A stretch of DNA of 64,000 nucleotides, taken from Altererythrobacter ishigakiensis (GTDB taxonomy: Bacteria > Pseudomonadota > Alphaproteobacteria > Sphingomonadales > Sphingomonadaceae). Within the stretch, counting starts at the first letter, position 1, and each line of letters begins with the position of its first letter. Positions 48,344 through 57,880 of the stretch are shown in pieces. Location of the stretch: the NCBI RefSeq assembly GCF_001663155.1, contig NZ_CP015963.1, positions 2,566,001-2,630,000 on the forward strand, written 5' to 3'. The position numbers and the translations under genes are program-made. The notes under the pieces are model-generated. The model was not told the DNA's origin. It made no database searches and saw nothing but the letters and a program-made list of their open reading frames with translations.

Positions 48344-49681
48344 ATGGGACGCAAGTTCTTCGGAACAGACGGGATCAGAGGCCGGACCAATACAGGCGTG
48401 ATGACAGCGGCCATGGCCATGCGCGTCGGACAAGCCGCAGGAGCACACTTTGCCCGGGGTGACCATCGACACCGCGTGGTGATCGGTAAGGATACGCGCC
48501 TGTCCGGATACATGATGGAAAATGCTCTGGTCGCTGGCTTCACCAGTGTGGGTATGGATGTGATCATGACGGGCCCTCTGCCGACCCCGGCGATCGCTCT
48601 GCTGACACGCGAAATGCGCGCTGACATGGGTGTGATGATTTCCGCCAGCCACAACCCTTATGAAGACAATGGCATCAAGCTGTTTGGTCCGGACGGTTTC
48701 AAGCTTTCGGACGATGACGAACTTGCCATCGAAGCATTGATCGAAGCCGAACCACAGCTCGCACCGCCGGCCCGGATCGGTCGCGCACGGCGGATCGATG
48801 ACGCGGCAGGACGATACATCCATGCTGTCAAGCAGTCGATCGGTTCAGACGTCCGTTTTGATAACCTCAAGGTCGTGATCGATTGCGCACATGGCGCAGC
48901 GTATCAGGTAGCGCCAACGGCAATTTGGGAGCTTGGCGCGGAAGTTGTCAGTATCGGGGTCTTGCCGAATGGCCTGAACATAAATGACGGGGTAGGCTCC
49001 ACAGCGATCGAGGCGTTGCAGGCGCGAGTTGTCGAAGAAAAAGCAGATATCGGCATCGCGCTCGACGGTGACGCCGACCGGCTGATCGTCGTCGATGAGA
49101 AAGGCCAGAAGGTCGATGGTGACCAGTTGATGGCGCTGATCGCCACACGGATGCAAGAAAAGGGCGATCTGAGCGGGGGCGGCATCGTTTCGACTGTGAT
49201 GTCGAATCTGGGGCTTGAACGTTACCTTCAATCGATTGGGTTGAAACTGGAGCGGACCAAGGTGGGGGACCGCTATGTGCTTGAGCGCATGAAAGAAGGC
49301 GGGTTCAACCTGGGCGGTGAACAATCAGGGCACATGATCCTGCTTGATCATGCGACCACCGGCGACGGTACAGTCGCTGCGATGCGCGTGCTCGCCGGGC
49401 TGGTGCGCTCCGGCAAGCCGGCAAGCGAGTTGCTCCATCTGTTTGATCCAGTGCCACAGCTGCTCAAGAATGTGCGTTATGACGGCGGGGCGCCATTGGA
49501 AGACGCCAATGTCAAAGCGGTTATCGCTGGTGCCGAGGCCGAGCTAGCAGGCTGCGGCCGGCTGGTCATTCGTCCATCTGGCACCGAGCCTGTCATCCGC
49601 GTTATGGCTGAAGGCGATGACGCGGCTCAGGTTGAAGCAATCGTTGATCGTATTTGCGACGCAGTAAGGGATGCGACCTGA
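48344..49681 (+). CDS. glmM: Phosphoglucosamine mutase
   Basis: A 445-residue enzyme. Start [13 protein letters not shown], catalytic S102 in [13 protein letters not shown], magnesium loop DGDADR, and C-terminal phosphate-binding [15 protein letters not shown] are all present, and the length is normal. It converts glucosamine-6-phosphate to glucosamine-1-phosphate for UDP-GlcNAc, feeding peptidoglycan and LPS. GGAGACATTAACAG precedes the ATG. Its stop overlaps the DUF1272 gene start by one base. Confidence 0.97.
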   Translation: MGRKFFGTDGIRGRTNTGVMTAAMAMRVGQAAGAHFARGDHRHRVVIGKDTRLSGYMMENALVAGFTSVGMDVIMTGPLPTPAIALLTREMRADMGVMISASHNPYEDNGIKLFGPDGFKLSDDDELAIEALIEAEPQLAPPARIGRARRIDDAAGRYIHAVKQSIGSDVRFDNLKVVIDCAHGAAYQVAPTAIWELGAEVVSIGVLPNGLNINDGVGSTAIEALQARVVEEKADIGIALDGDADRLIVVDEKGQKVDGDQLMALIATRMQEKGDLSGGGIVSTVMSNLGLERYLQSIGLKLERTKVGDRYVLERMKEGGFNLGGEQSGHMILLDHATTGDGTVAAMRVLAGLVRSGKPASELLHLFDPVPQLLKNVRYDGGAPLEDANVKAVIAGAEAELAGCGRLVIRPSGTEPVIRVMAEGDDAAQVEAIVDRICDAVRDAT

Positions 49682-49905
49682 TGCTGGAGATGCGGCCAGA
49701 CTGCGAGCGCTGCGGCACAGATTTGCCCGCAGAAGCGCCAGGAGCGTTCATTTGCAGCTTCGAATGTACGTTTTGTGCCGAATGCGCAGAATCGCTGGAT
49801 GACGCGTGCCCCAACTGCGGCGGCGAACTGATGGATCGCCCCACACGCGCAAAGAGGCTACAAGAAAAGTTTCCACCATCGACCGATCGCAAGCATAAAT
49901 CGTGA
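49681..49905 (+). CDS. DUF1272 small zinc-ribbon-like protein
   Basis: A 74-residue protein with eight cysteines in the DUF1272 pattern: MRPDCERCG, ICSFECTFCAEC and CPNCGGEL. These almost certainly bind two metal ions, probably zinc. The basic C-terminus follows. Function in the family is unknown. It is wedged between glmM and thiD with overlaps on both sides, so it is part of their operon. Confidence 0.9.
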   Translation: MLEMRPDCERCGTDLPAEAPGAFICSFECTFCAECAESLDDACPNCGGELMDRPTRAKRLQEKFPPSTDRKHKS

Positions 49906-50714
49906 GCGAGAGGCCCCCTCCCCGCATCTTGTCCATCGCCGGTTCGGATTCGTCCGGTGGCGCAGGTATACAGGCCGATATCAAGACAATCACAATGCTG
50001 GGTGGCTATGCGATGACCGCGATTACTGCCGCAACCGCCCAAAACACCGTAGGTGTGCAGGCGATTGTTCCGATGAGCGGCGCCTTTGTTGGCCAACAAA
50101 TCAAAAGCTGTATTGATGATATCGGAGTCAATGCAGTCAAGATCGGCATGCTGCATGATCGCGACATCATCGAACAGGTTGCCGCCGCGCTCGACACACT
50201 GCCGGAAGGCACACCGGTAGTGCTCGATCCGGTTATGATCGCGACTTCGGGCTCTCCGCTGATCGCGCCCGATGCGATCGCAGCGATTGAAGACCAATTG
50301 TTTACCCGCGCGACGCTGATAACCCCGAACCTGCCAGAGCTCGAGCATATGGCAGAACGCGAATTGCGGGACACCGGCCTGATGGAAAGCGCGGCTGCAC
50401 AGCTGGCCAAGACATATGAGGCACACGTTCTTGCAAAGGGCGGCCACACAGATACGCAGCAGATCATCGACTTGCTCGTCGCTCCTGATCGGAAAGCTCT
50501 GCAGTACAGCCATACCCGGATCGACACGCCGCATACGCATGGCACCGGTTGCACCTTATCGGCTGCAATTGCGACGCTACTCGGCCACGGCCAATCACTG
50601 GAGCATGCGATTACGCTTGCGCGGAATTTTGTCTATCGCGCCATCGGGGCAGCGCCCGGATTTGGCGCGGGTAATGGCCCGCTTGGGCATCAAGCGGTCA
50701 GAAGCACGCGCTAG
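49902..50714 (+). CDS. thiD: Hydroxymethylpyrimidine/phosphomethylpyrimidine kinase
   Basis: A 270-residue ribokinase-fold enzyme with GTG start overlapping the previous stop. ILSIAGSDSSGGAGIQADIKT opens it, LDPVMIATSG is the central strand, KGGHTDTQQIIDLL the phosphate region, and HGTGCTLSAAIATLL contains the catalytic anion hole and Cys. It phosphorylates HMP and HMP-P in thiamine synthesis. No other thi genes and no TPP riboswitch were seen nearby. Confidence 0.94.
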   Translation: MSERPPPRILSIAGSDSSGGAGIQADIKTITMLGGYAMTAITAATAQNTVGVQAIVPMSGAFVGQQIKSCIDDIGVNAVKIGMLHDRDIIEQVAAALDTLPEGTPVVLDPVMIATSGSPLIAPDAIAAIEDQLFTRATLITPNLPELEHMAERELRDTGLMESAAAQLAKTYEAHVLAKGGHTDTQQIIDLLVAPDRKALQYSHTRIDTPHTHGTGCTLSAAIATLLGHGQSLEHAITLARNFVYRAIGAAPGFGAGNGPLGHQAVRSTR

Positions 50715-51595
50715 CGATCTAGCTCGTAGAACTCAGCAATGTGATTCCACGCCTCTTCATGATCCTCGCAGAACTTGAAGAGCTCCAGATCCTTCTTCGC
50801 GATTGTGCCTTCCTCCGCGATGGCCTCGAAATTGACAACTCGATTCCAGAAGTCCTTGCCAAACAGCAGGATAGGGATCGGCTTCATTTTGCCGGTCTGA
50901 ATAAGGGTCAACAGCTCGAAAAATTCATCGAATGTCCCGAAGCCGCCCGGGAATACCGCCACTGCACGCGCACGTAACAAGAAGTGCATCTTGCGTAGCG
51001 CGAAGTAGTGGAAATTGAGCGAAAGATAGGGCGTTACATAAGAATTGGGCGCTTGCTCATGCGGCAACACAATATTGAGACCAATCGATTCCGCACCTGC
51101 ATCCGAAGCACCGCGATTGGCAGCTTCCATGATCGAGGGGCCACCGCCGGAGCATACCACGAACTGGCGAAGACCATTTTCGATTATGGCTTTCTCGGAA
51201 GCCAATCTAGCCAGCTGATAAGCCTGATCGTAATACTTTGCCTTATCGGCCAGGCGCTTCGCAACCAGCTGTTCATACTCGCTGCCGCCTGCGGCCGCAT
51301 CAATCTTCGCTTGCGCATTCTCAGGCGAAGGAATTCGCGCGGATCCGTACATCACCAGTGTCGAACCGACGCGTGCCTCATCTAGCAGCATTTCCGGCTT
51401 TTGAAGTTCCAGCTGGAACCGCACCGGCCGCATCTCGTCGCGCAGCAGGAAGTCTGTGTCTCGAAACGCTAAGCGATAGGCAGGATGCTCTGTCTGTGGC
51501 GTATGCTCTGGGCAATCCTCAGTAAACCGCGCTTCTTCGTTGGCGGGGTAGAATCTGCGCCCCACCAGTCCATGTTCGTTCTGTTTGTCTGTCAT
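50711..51595 (-). CDS. LOG-family (TIGR00730) Rossmann-fold protein
   Basis: A 294-residue protein from the ATG at 51595 (MTDKQNEHG); an upstream ATG at 51724 runs into the divergent promoter and is unlikely. The lysine-decarboxylase-like/LOG motif is clear: GGGPSIMEAANRGA and PGGFGTFDEFFELLTLIQTGK (PGGxGTxxE). Family members are cytokinin-activating phosphoribohydrolases or nucleotide 5'-monophosphate hydrolases. The extra 90 N-terminal residues place it in the longer bacterial branch. Its end overlaps the end of thiD by 4 bases. Confidence 0.88.
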   Translation of the reverse strand: MTDKQNEHGLVGRRFYPANEEARFTEDCPEHTPQTEHPAYRLAFRDTDFLLRDEMRPVRFQLELQKPEMLLDEARVGSTLVMYGSARIPSPENAQAKIDAAAGGSEYEQLVAKRLADKAKYYDQAYQLARLASEKAIIENGLRQFVVCSGGGPSIMEAANRGASDAGAESIGLNIVLPHEQAPNSYVTPYLSLNFHYFALRKMHFLLRARAVAVFPGGFGTFDEFFELLTLIQTGKMKPIPILLFGKDFWNRVVNFEAIAEEGTIAKKDLELFKFCEDHEEAWNHIAEFYELDR

Positions 51596-51705
51596 TGCCA
51601 CGCGAATAGGGCCGCCTTGATGCAGGAGCAAGCGGCTTTGTGCGCAGCTTGCGATTGCCGGATACACTGTTCGCGCATATGCTGCGCGCGAGGGGAGAGG
51701 GATTA

Positions 51706-52779
51706 ATGGCGGAATTTCCGTCACATCCAGCTGATGTAACCGCGCGGTGGATAAGCAATCGATTGCGTGATGCCGGTGTATTGAATGGCGGCGAGGTCAG
51801 CGACATTCGCTGGGAGCCGATTGGCACAGGTCAGGTCGGCGATAGCGCGCGGTTTCATCTGACATATGATGACTCTGGTGCTGGCCCGGCCACGGTCGCC
51901 GGCAAGTTCCCTGCAGAGAATCCGACCAGCCGCGGAACCGCAGCGATGATGGGCCTCTATGCCAAGGAAGTGCAATTCTACCGCGAGCTCGCGCCAATGC
52001 TGGATGTGCGAGTGCCCCAAACCTACGCCGCAGGTTTGAGCCAGGATGGCAGTGACTTTGTTCTCCTGTTCGAAGATCTGGTCCCGCAGAAGGGCGGCAA
52101 TCAGCTGGATAGCTGCACCTATCACGAAGCGTGCCACGCCATCCGCCAAGCCGCTGCGCTGCATGCGCCCTCGTGGAATAATGACGCGATCCTCTCACTC
52201 GATTGGCTGCAGCCGCAAGAAGCCGTTGCGGCACAAATCCGCACGCTTTACCCGCAGGCACAAGCCGTATTTGCTGAGCGATATGCCGGTTCGCTCGAGC
52301 CGGAGTTCATGTCAGTGTGCAACGAGCTTGCGAAAAGCGATGCATGGCTGTCACGCGATCATCCCAAGATCAGCCTGGTTCACGGTGATTTCCGCCTCGA
52401 CAACATGTTGTTCGGGATCGGTCGCGGCAGCGAACCGATTGCTATCCTTGATTGGCAGACACTCAGTATCGGTCATCCGATGACGGATATCGGGTATTTT
52501 ATGGGTTGCGGGATCGGCGATGATTTGCGCCGCCAGCACGAAGATGAGTTACTGGATCTCTATTGCGCTGAAATGACGGCGCGGGGCGTCCCGTTGACCC
52601 GTGACGATATCTGGCGCGACTACGTGATCGGTGCGCTTCACGGTGTTTCAACTGCGGTATTCAGCGCGGCGTTTGTCGAGCGGACAGAGCGCGGTGATGC
52701 CAATTTCCTGTCGATGGCGCGTGGGGCCTGCGCGCTGGTACTAAAGTACGACAGCCTGAAGATGCTGGAGGAGGGTTAG
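51706..52779 (+). CDS. APH/ecdysteroid-kinase-like phosphotransferase
   Basis: A 357-residue protein kinase-fold enzyme. GGGAGAGGGATTA precedes the ATG at 51706. The N-lobe has GTGQVGDSARFHLTY and VAGKFP (probable ATP Lys). The C-lobe has the Brenner motif LVHGDFRLDNMLF (catalytic Asp, Asn) and AILDWQTLSIG (metal Asp). It resembles EcKinase/APH proteins that phosphorylate small hydroxyl compounds. It is followed 3 bp later by an AttH/CrtC-like gene, a pairing that suggests a common lipophilic substrate. The substrate is unknown. Confidence 0.82.
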   Translation: MAEFPSHPADVTARWISNRLRDAGVLNGGEVSDIRWEPIGTGQVGDSARFHLTYDDSGAGPATVAGKFPAENPTSRGTAAMMGLYAKEVQFYRELAPMLDVRVPQTYAAGLSQDGSDFVLLFEDLVPQKGGNQLDSCTYHEACHAIRQAAALHAPSWNNDAILSLDWLQPQEAVAAQIRTLYPQAQAVFAERYAGSLEPEFMSVCNELAKSDAWLSRDHPKISLVHGDFRLDNMLFGIGRGSEPIAILDWQTLSIGHPMTDIGYFMGCGIGDDLRRQHEDELLDLYCAEMTARGVPLTRDDIWRDYVIGALHGVSTAVFSAAFVERTERGDANFLSMARGACALVLKYDSLKMLEEG

Positions 52780-52782
52780 AAA

Positions 52783-53874
52783 ATGGCACTTAGTAAGGGT
52801 GATGAATTCCCGCTACATCAAACCCCGGAACCGGTCGCTTATTCAGGCACGGATCGCAATTTTTATGATCGATATTTCTTCAACGGATATGCACCCGACG
52901 GTAGCGGTTTCTTTGCATTGGCCTTTGGCGTGTACCCGCATCTGGATATAGCTGACGCTCATTTCAGCTTCATTTTGGACGGAAAGCAGTATTGTCTGCA
53001 CGCCAGCTGCGAAATGGGGATGGAGCGGATGAATCTGGCAGTCGGGCCGATCCGCATCGAAGTGGTCAAACCGCTACATCAACTCAAAGTCACGATCCAA
53101 GAGACTGACGGGATCGCGGGCGAGTTCACGTTCACCGGGCGTGCTTTTCCTATTGAGGAACCGCGCTTCACGCATCGCATCGGCCCGCGTACCTTCATGG
53201 ACTATACGCGCATGACTCAAAATGGTCATTTTACTGGCTGGATCTCGCTCGACGGGATGCGCGAGGATATGGTCGAAGGCACCTGTGGAACGCGCGACAG
53301 AAGCTGGGGTGTTCGCCCGATTGGCGCGCGCGATCCACAACCCATGCCCGGCACACCGCTGCCCGCATTCTTCTGGCAATGGACACCAATCAACTTCGAA
53401 GGCGGCAGTCTCTTCTTCCACGTCAATAACGATCAGCACGGGGAATCGTGGAACACCCGCGCCGCATGGGCTGCCGACGGTGCTGACGCAGACCAAATCA
53501 ACGAAGGTGCGGGCTCTATGCGTACGCGACTGGAAAGCGGCACACGCTGGCCCAGCGGCGGCACACTATCGCTTGCGCTTCCAGGTGCCCCTGAACAAGT
53601 GACCTTCGAGCCGATCGGCCGCTTTCACATGAAGGGGCTTGGATACACGCATCCTGAATGGGGACATGGCATGCATCACGGACCGCTGCGTGTTGAACGT
53701 GAGGATTTCGATCTGGTCTCGCTCGATCCGCTGCAGCCTGAAAATTTACATGTACAAATGATCGTCCAGGCGCTGACACCTGATGACAATGGTATCGGCG
53801 CATTCGAACAGCTGATCATCGGCCCGTTCAGCCCGTTGGGTCTGGAAGGATTCATTGACCCGGCCAAGGGCTGA
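52783..53874 (+). CDS. AttH/CrtC-like lipocalin-type protein
   Basis: A 363-residue, beta-rich, soluble protein without signal peptide. WGVRPIGARDPQP, FFWQWTPINFEGGSLFFHVNNDQHGESWNTRAAW and ERLGYTHPEWGHG-type motifs resemble the double-lipocalin fold of AttH and carotenoid hydratase CrtC. It directly follows an APH-like kinase and probably shares its transcript. A role in modifying or binding a hydrophobic alcohol or acid is inference from the pair. A tRNA-Gln on the other strand follows. Confidence 0.6.
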   Translation: MALSKGDEFPLHQTPEPVAYSGTDRNFYDRYFFNGYAPDGSGFFALAFGVYPHLDIADAHFSFILDGKQYCLHASCEMGMERMNLAVGPIRIEVVKPLHQLKVTIQETDGIAGEFTFTGRAFPIEEPRFTHRIGPRTFMDYTRMTQNGHFTGWISLDGMREDMVEGTCGTRDRSWGVRPIGARDPQPMPGTPLPAFFWQWTPINFEGGSLFFHVNNDQHGESWNTRAAWAADGADADQINEGAGSMRTRLESGTRWPSGGTLSLALPGAPEQVTFEPIGRFHMKGLGYTHPEWGHGMHHGPLRVEREDFDLVSLDPLQPENLHVQMIVQALTPDDNGIGAFEQLIIGPFSPLGLEGFIDPAKG

Positions 53875-53899
53875 GTACGGACAAATAATCGAGAATTGC

Positions 53900-53973
53900 T
53901 GGATGCCCCGTGAGGATTCGAACCTCAATTGACGGAGTCAGAGTCCGTAGTCTTACCATTAGACGACGGGGCA
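53900..53973 (-). tRNA. tRNA-Gln (anticodon CUG)
   Basis: A 74-base cloverleaf with encoded CCA. Acceptor TGCCCCG pairs with CGGGGCA; anticodon stem ACGGA/TCCGT around loop CTCTGAC, anticodon CTG; T arm TGAGGTTCGAATCCTCA. No repeat of its 3' end was seen nearby, unlike tRNA-Thr. Confidence 0.95.
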
Positions 53974-54173
53974 TCAGTTGCAGCGGCGATTCTCGCCAGC
54001 CGCGCGGTAAAGCGCTGCGCATCTAGTTTCGCAGGCTGCGCAGGTCAAGGCAAAGCTGCGCGTGCTGAACCTCGTGTTCGCCACCTCGATACTTGCCCGA
54101 TGCGCCTCTAATCGCTAGCTAAAGGGCAGGTCCCCGTGCGCAGCATGCGGCGGGAGGAAAGAAAGCATTAATT

Positions 54174-55442
54174 ATGGCGGATCATTCTCCGCCGGACAGT
54201 AAAAATAGGGCAGGCCACCGCAGGGGCGGCAAGTCCGGCAAAGTAGCCGATTTTCGCTACAAACGCCCTGGCAAGCCCAATCAAGATCGTGCTTCGCGCA
54301 AAGCGAGTTCGCGTGCCCGCAAGCCGGGTCGCATTGCCAAGCCGCAAAGTGGCAAAAGAATCCCTCAGCAAAAGAGTTCGCCCAGACCATTTGTATCGTC
54401 TGGACCGCGCCCCGGTCAGGCTTATGCCGCGATTGACCTTGGCACCAATAACTGTCGTTTGCTGATCGCCCGCCCGGCTGGCGAAGGCTTCACCGTTATC
54501 GACGCCTTCAGCCGCGTGGTCCGCCTGGGTGAGGATTTGGCCATGTCGGGCCGGTTGAGTGATAACGCGATGGAGCGCACGGTACAGGCGCTTTCGGTCT
54601 GTGCGGACAAGCTGCGCCGTCGTAACGTCTATCTCGCGCGGTCAGTCGCGACGGAGGCTTGCCGCCGGGCAAGTAATGGCGAAGCGTTCATCGAGCGGGT
54701 GCGCGAAGAGACCGGCATAGCGCTCGACATCATCAGCGCAGAGGAAGAGGCACGCCTTGCCGTGCTCGGCTGCCAGATTCTGCTGGAGCCCGGAACCGGT
54801 CCGGCGATCATCTTTGACATTGGCGGAGGCTCGACAGAGCTGGTGCTGCTCGAACAGGGTGGCGGGGTTCCGCAGATGGTCGATTGGCTCAGCGTTCCGT
54901 GGGGCGTTGTTTCGCTGACCGATACAGTGGGCAAGGTTGAAGGTGACGCTCAGCAGCGCGCTGCAACTTATGACAAGATGCGCCGTGTCGTGCGGGAAAG
55001 CTTCACCCATTTCGCGAATCGAATCGCTCCCGCAGCACAGCAGGGCGATCTGCGTTTGCTGGGAACGAGCGGGACAGTCACCACGCTGGCCAGCCTGCAT
55101 CTCCAGTTACCGCAATATGATCGCAATGCGGTGGACGGTCTGATCGTTCCTGCACATTCCATGCGCGAGATCACGCAGATGCTTGCCAGCAAGTCCCCCG
55201 AAGATCGCGCCGCTGTACCTTGTATCGGGAAAGACCGGGCAGAACTGGTGGTCGCAGGCTGCGCAATCCTCGAATCGATCCTCGACATCTGGCCTGCGAC
55301 CCGCCTTGGCGTGGCCGATCGCGGCATTCGCGAAGGCATATTGCGCAGCTTGATGGCAAACGAACTGGCGCACCCGCACCCGCTGCATGAAAGCAAGCCC
55401 AGCTGGCCCGCGCGTGATCCCGAAATGGATTTGAGCAAATGA
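54174..55442 (+). CDS. ppx: Ppx/GppA family exopolyphosphatase with basic N-terminal tail
   Basis: A 422-residue protein. The sugar-kinase-like ATPase fold begins near residue 80 with YAAIDLGTNNCRLLIARP (phosphate-1 loop); EEEARLAVLG holds the catalytic Glu region, and DIGGGSTELVLL is the second phosphate loop. It hydrolyses polyphosphate terminal phosphates and/or pppGpp. The first 80 residues are an unusual disordered Lys/Arg/Ser-rich tail that could contact RNA, DNA or polyphosphate. The shorter two-domain length is common in alphaproteobacteria. It overlaps rlmE by four bases. Confidence 0.9.
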   Translation: MADHSPPDSKNRAGHRRGGKSGKVADFRYKRPGKPNQDRASRKASSRARKPGRIAKPQSGKRIPQQKSSPRPFVSSGPRPGQAYAAIDLGTNNCRLLIARPAGEGFTVIDAFSRVVRLGEDLAMSGRLSDNAMERTVQALSVCADKLRRRNVYLARSVATEACRRASNGEAFIERVREETGIALDIISAEEEARLAVLGCQILLEPGTGPAIIFDIGGGSTELVLLEQGGGVPQMVDWLSVPWGVVSLTDTVGKVEGDAQQRAATYDKMRRVVRESFTHFANRIAPAAQQGDLRLLGTSGTVTTLASLHLQLPQYDRNAVDGLIVPAHSMREITQMLASKSPEDRAAVPCIGKDRAELVVAGCAILESILDIWPATRLGVADRGIREGILRSLMANELAHPHPLHESKPSWPARDPEMDLSK

Positions 55443-56107
55443 GCCGGTCAGGCCGCGATCCCAGCAAACGTGTGCGCACCGCCAAGAAACGCACCGCTTC
55501 ATCCACTCGCTGGCTCGAGCGTCAGCTCAACGACCCCTATGTCAAGCAAGCCAAGGCCGAAGGCTACCGTAGCCGCGCCGCCTACAAGCTGATCGAGCTG
55601 GATGACAGGTTCGGATTGATCCGGGGCGCAACCCGTGTGGTGGACCTAGGCATCACACCAGGGGGATGGAGCCAGGTGGTGCGTAAGCTTGCCCCCAAAG
55701 CGACTATTGTCGGTATCGACCTGCTCGAAACCGAACCGATCGAAGGCGTGACCATATTCCAGATGGATTTCATGGATGATGCCGCGCCCGCCGCCCTGGA
55801 AGAGGCGCTGGGAGGACCGGCTGATCTGGTGATGTCAGATATGGCTGCAAACACGGTCGGTCACAAGCAGACCGATCACCTACGCACGATGGGTCTGGTT
55901 GAAGCTGCGGCATGGTTCGCGGTCGAGAACCTGACCGAAGGCGGGGCATTTGTGGCAAAGGTTCTGGCAGGCGGTACAGATGATGACCTCCTCAAGCTGC
56001 TGAAGAAGCACTTCAAGTCGGTCAAGCATGCGAAACCGCCGGCAAGTCGCAAAGGTTCATCCGAATGGTATGTCGTCGCGCAAAAATTCAAGGGCCGCAG
56101 CGACTAA
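55439..56107 (+). CDS. rlmE: 23S rRNA (uridine-2552-2'-O-)-methyltransferase RlmE
   Basis: A 222-residue FtsJ-family enzyme. The K-D-K-E set is visible: K in SRAAYKLIELDDRF, D in LVMSDMAAN, K in GGAFVAKVLAGG and E in GSSEWYVVAQ. The SAM loop reads DLGITPGGWSQV, where the common form is DLGAAPGGWSQ. It methylates the ribosomal A loop late in 50S assembly. The basic N-terminus (about 30 residues) is normal. Coupled to ppx, as in related genomes. Confidence 0.95.
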   Translation: MSRSGRDPSKRVRTAKKRTASSTRWLERQLNDPYVKQAKAEGYRSRAAYKLIELDDRFGLIRGATRVVDLGITPGGWSQVVRKLAPKATIVGIDLLETEPIEGVTIFQMDFMDDAAPAALEEALGGPADLVMSDMAANTVGHKQTDHLRTMGLVEAAAWFAVENLTEGGAFVAKVLAGGTDDDLLKLLKKHFKSVKHAKPPASRKGSSEWYVVAQKFKGRSD

Positions 56108-56152
56108 CCCGCCACGGCCCATTGAAATTGCTCTTTAGCTGAGAAAGCTGAC

Positions 56153-56752
56153 TTATTCAGCCGCTGCCTCTGCGCCCTCGGCTGTCTCGTCCGCGGCCAA
56201 TTCTTCAGCCGGGGCTTCTTCGATCACAACCGCTTCAGGCCGCGCAGGCGCCCCGCCAAAGCTTTCCATGTAAGCCATGACATTGGCGCGATCCATGGGG
56301 TCACTAAGGCCAGCAAAGCTCATCTTGGTGCCGTCTGCATAGCCGCGCGGATTGTTAAGCCATGCATCCATGTCTTCCCAAGTCCAATTGCCACCCTTGC
56401 CGGAAAGCGCATCACTGTATGCATAGCCAGGTACGTGGCTACCAATCGCTGCGCCCATGACAGCGTAAAGATTTGGACCGATACCGTTGGCTGCGCCCTG
56501 TTCAATCGTGTGGCATGCAGAGCACTTCGCAAACACGCGTTCACCTGCCTCGGCTGTGGCATCGACAAGCAGGTTGCCAAGCGGCGGAGGTGCCGCCGGC
56601 CCTTCGCTCTCCGTTTCAACGCCTTCAATCACATAACCTAGTGTCTCAGGGCGCTCGCCCTTGAAATACTTATAGCTGGCAATCGAAGCGCCAAGCCCGA
56701 CAATGCCTGCAAAAAGGACCCAACCTGCGATGGTATTGAAACGATCATCCAT
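56153..56752 (-). CDS. Membrane-anchored class I cytochrome c
   Basis: A 199-residue protein. An N-terminal uncleaved anchor (WVLFAGIVGLGASIASYKYF) is followed by a proline-rich linker and one heme c domain with C-S-A-C-H (covalent heme, His axial ligand) and TKMSFAGLSD (Met axial ligand). The C-terminal 35 residues are Ala/Glu-rich. This matches the CycM/cytochrome c552 type that passes electrons from the bc1 complex to the oxidase. The tail is probably disordered. Confidence 0.9.
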   Translation of the reverse strand: MDDRFNTIAGWVLFAGIVGLGASIASYKYFKGERPETLGYVIEGVETESEGPAAPPPLGNLLVDATAEAGERVFAKCSACHTIEQGAANGIGPNLYAVMGAAIGSHVPGYAYSDALSGKGGNWTWEDMDAWLNNPRGYADGTKMSFAGLSDPMDRANVMAYMESFGGAPARPEAVVIEEAPAEELAADETAEGAEAAAE

Positions 56753-56904
56753 GATGCGATGTTATCCGAAATTTTGGTCTGCAATAAACGTGGGTGCGCA
56801 TTAGTCGCGCATGCGCCGCATAGCAAGACCGATCAGGGCACTATCTGTTGCAGTGTGTGCAATAGGCTTGCGGCAGAAGATTTCGCGCGATAGGCGCACT
56901 CACA

Positions 56905-57798
56905 ATGCAAAGCTTTCCCGCCCCCGCCATGTCCATGGTTGAGACCATGCAGGCCGCCGCTGAAGCGGAACCCGAGCGCGCGATTGCGTTCCAGGGGTCG
57001 CCCGGAGCGAATTCGCACCGTGCCGCTATGGAAGCCTGCCCGGATCACTTGCCGCTTCCCTGTTTCAGCTTTGCCGATGCATTAGAGAGAGTGAAGACCG
57101 GCAATGCCGGCTTCGCGATCATCCCGATTGAAAATTCGCAGCATGGCCGCGTGGCTGACATTCACTTCCTGCTGCCCGAATCGGGTCTGAAGATCGTTGG
57201 TGAGTATTTCATGCCGATCCATCATGCACTGATGGGTATTACCAAGGGGCCTTATACCGCGGCGTACAGCCATCCCCAGGCACTGGGCCAATCGCGCCAT
57301 TTCCTGCGCGAACGCGGGATCGTGCCGCTTAGCCACGCTGACACCGCGGGCGCCGCTGCCTATGTCGCGGAAAAGCAGGACCCGACACTCTGCGCCATCG
57401 CGCCAGCCATTGCCGCCGAGCTCTACGGCCTCGAGATTGCCGAGCATAATGTCGAGGATGCCGCGGACAACATGACGCGTTTTGTCATTTGCGCGCGCGA
57501 CGCGATTGATCCAGCAACCCTTGCCGGCGAAGATGCGATCACAACCTTCGTGTTCGAAGTCAAAAATATTCCTGCAGCGCTGTACAAGGCGATGGGTGGG
57601 TTTGCGACCAACGGCGTCAACATGACGAAACTCGAAAGCTATCAGAAAGGCGCGAGCTTTTCTGCCACCATGTTCTATGCCGACATTATCGGTGCCCCTG
57701 GTGACCCGTCGGTGGATCGGGCACTGGAAGAGCTTGCCTTTCATTGCAAGGAACTGAAAATGCTGGGCAGCTATCGACAGGCGCGCGCGCGCGGGTGA
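56905..57798 (+). CDS. pheA: Prephenate dehydratase
   Basis: A 297-residue enzyme of phenylalanine synthesis. The catalytic domain begins IAFQGSPGANSHRAAMEAC and has AIIPIENSQHGRVADIH and NMTRFVICARD (TRF motif with catalytic Thr). The ACT domain has GGFATNGVNMTKLESYQKGASFSATMFYADIIG, with ESYQ in place of the ESRP seen in many enzymes. Regulation by Phe through the ACT domain is expected. The start is uncertain: ATG codons at 56905, 56929 and 56938 all precede the domain and none has a strong ribosome site. Confidence 0.93.
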   Translation: MQSFPAPAMSMVETMQAAAEAEPERAIAFQGSPGANSHRAAMEACPDHLPLPCFSFADALERVKTGNAGFAIIPIENSQHGRVADIHFLLPESGLKIVGEYFMPIHHALMGITKGPYTAAYSHPQALGQSRHFLRERGIVPLSHADTAGAAAYVAEKQDPTLCAIAPAIAAELYGLEIAEHNVEDAADNMTRFVICARDAIDPATLAGEDAITTFVFEVKNIPAALYKAMGGFATNGVNMTKLESYQKGASFSATMFYADIIGAPGDPSVDRALEELAFHCKELKMLGSYRQARARG

Positions 57799-57880
57799 GA
57801 TCAATTTCCAAGTAAAAAAGAGTGTTTACCTCAATTGGTAGCGGTTGCTTAGCAGACGCTGCCGTGTCACCACGCAAGTA

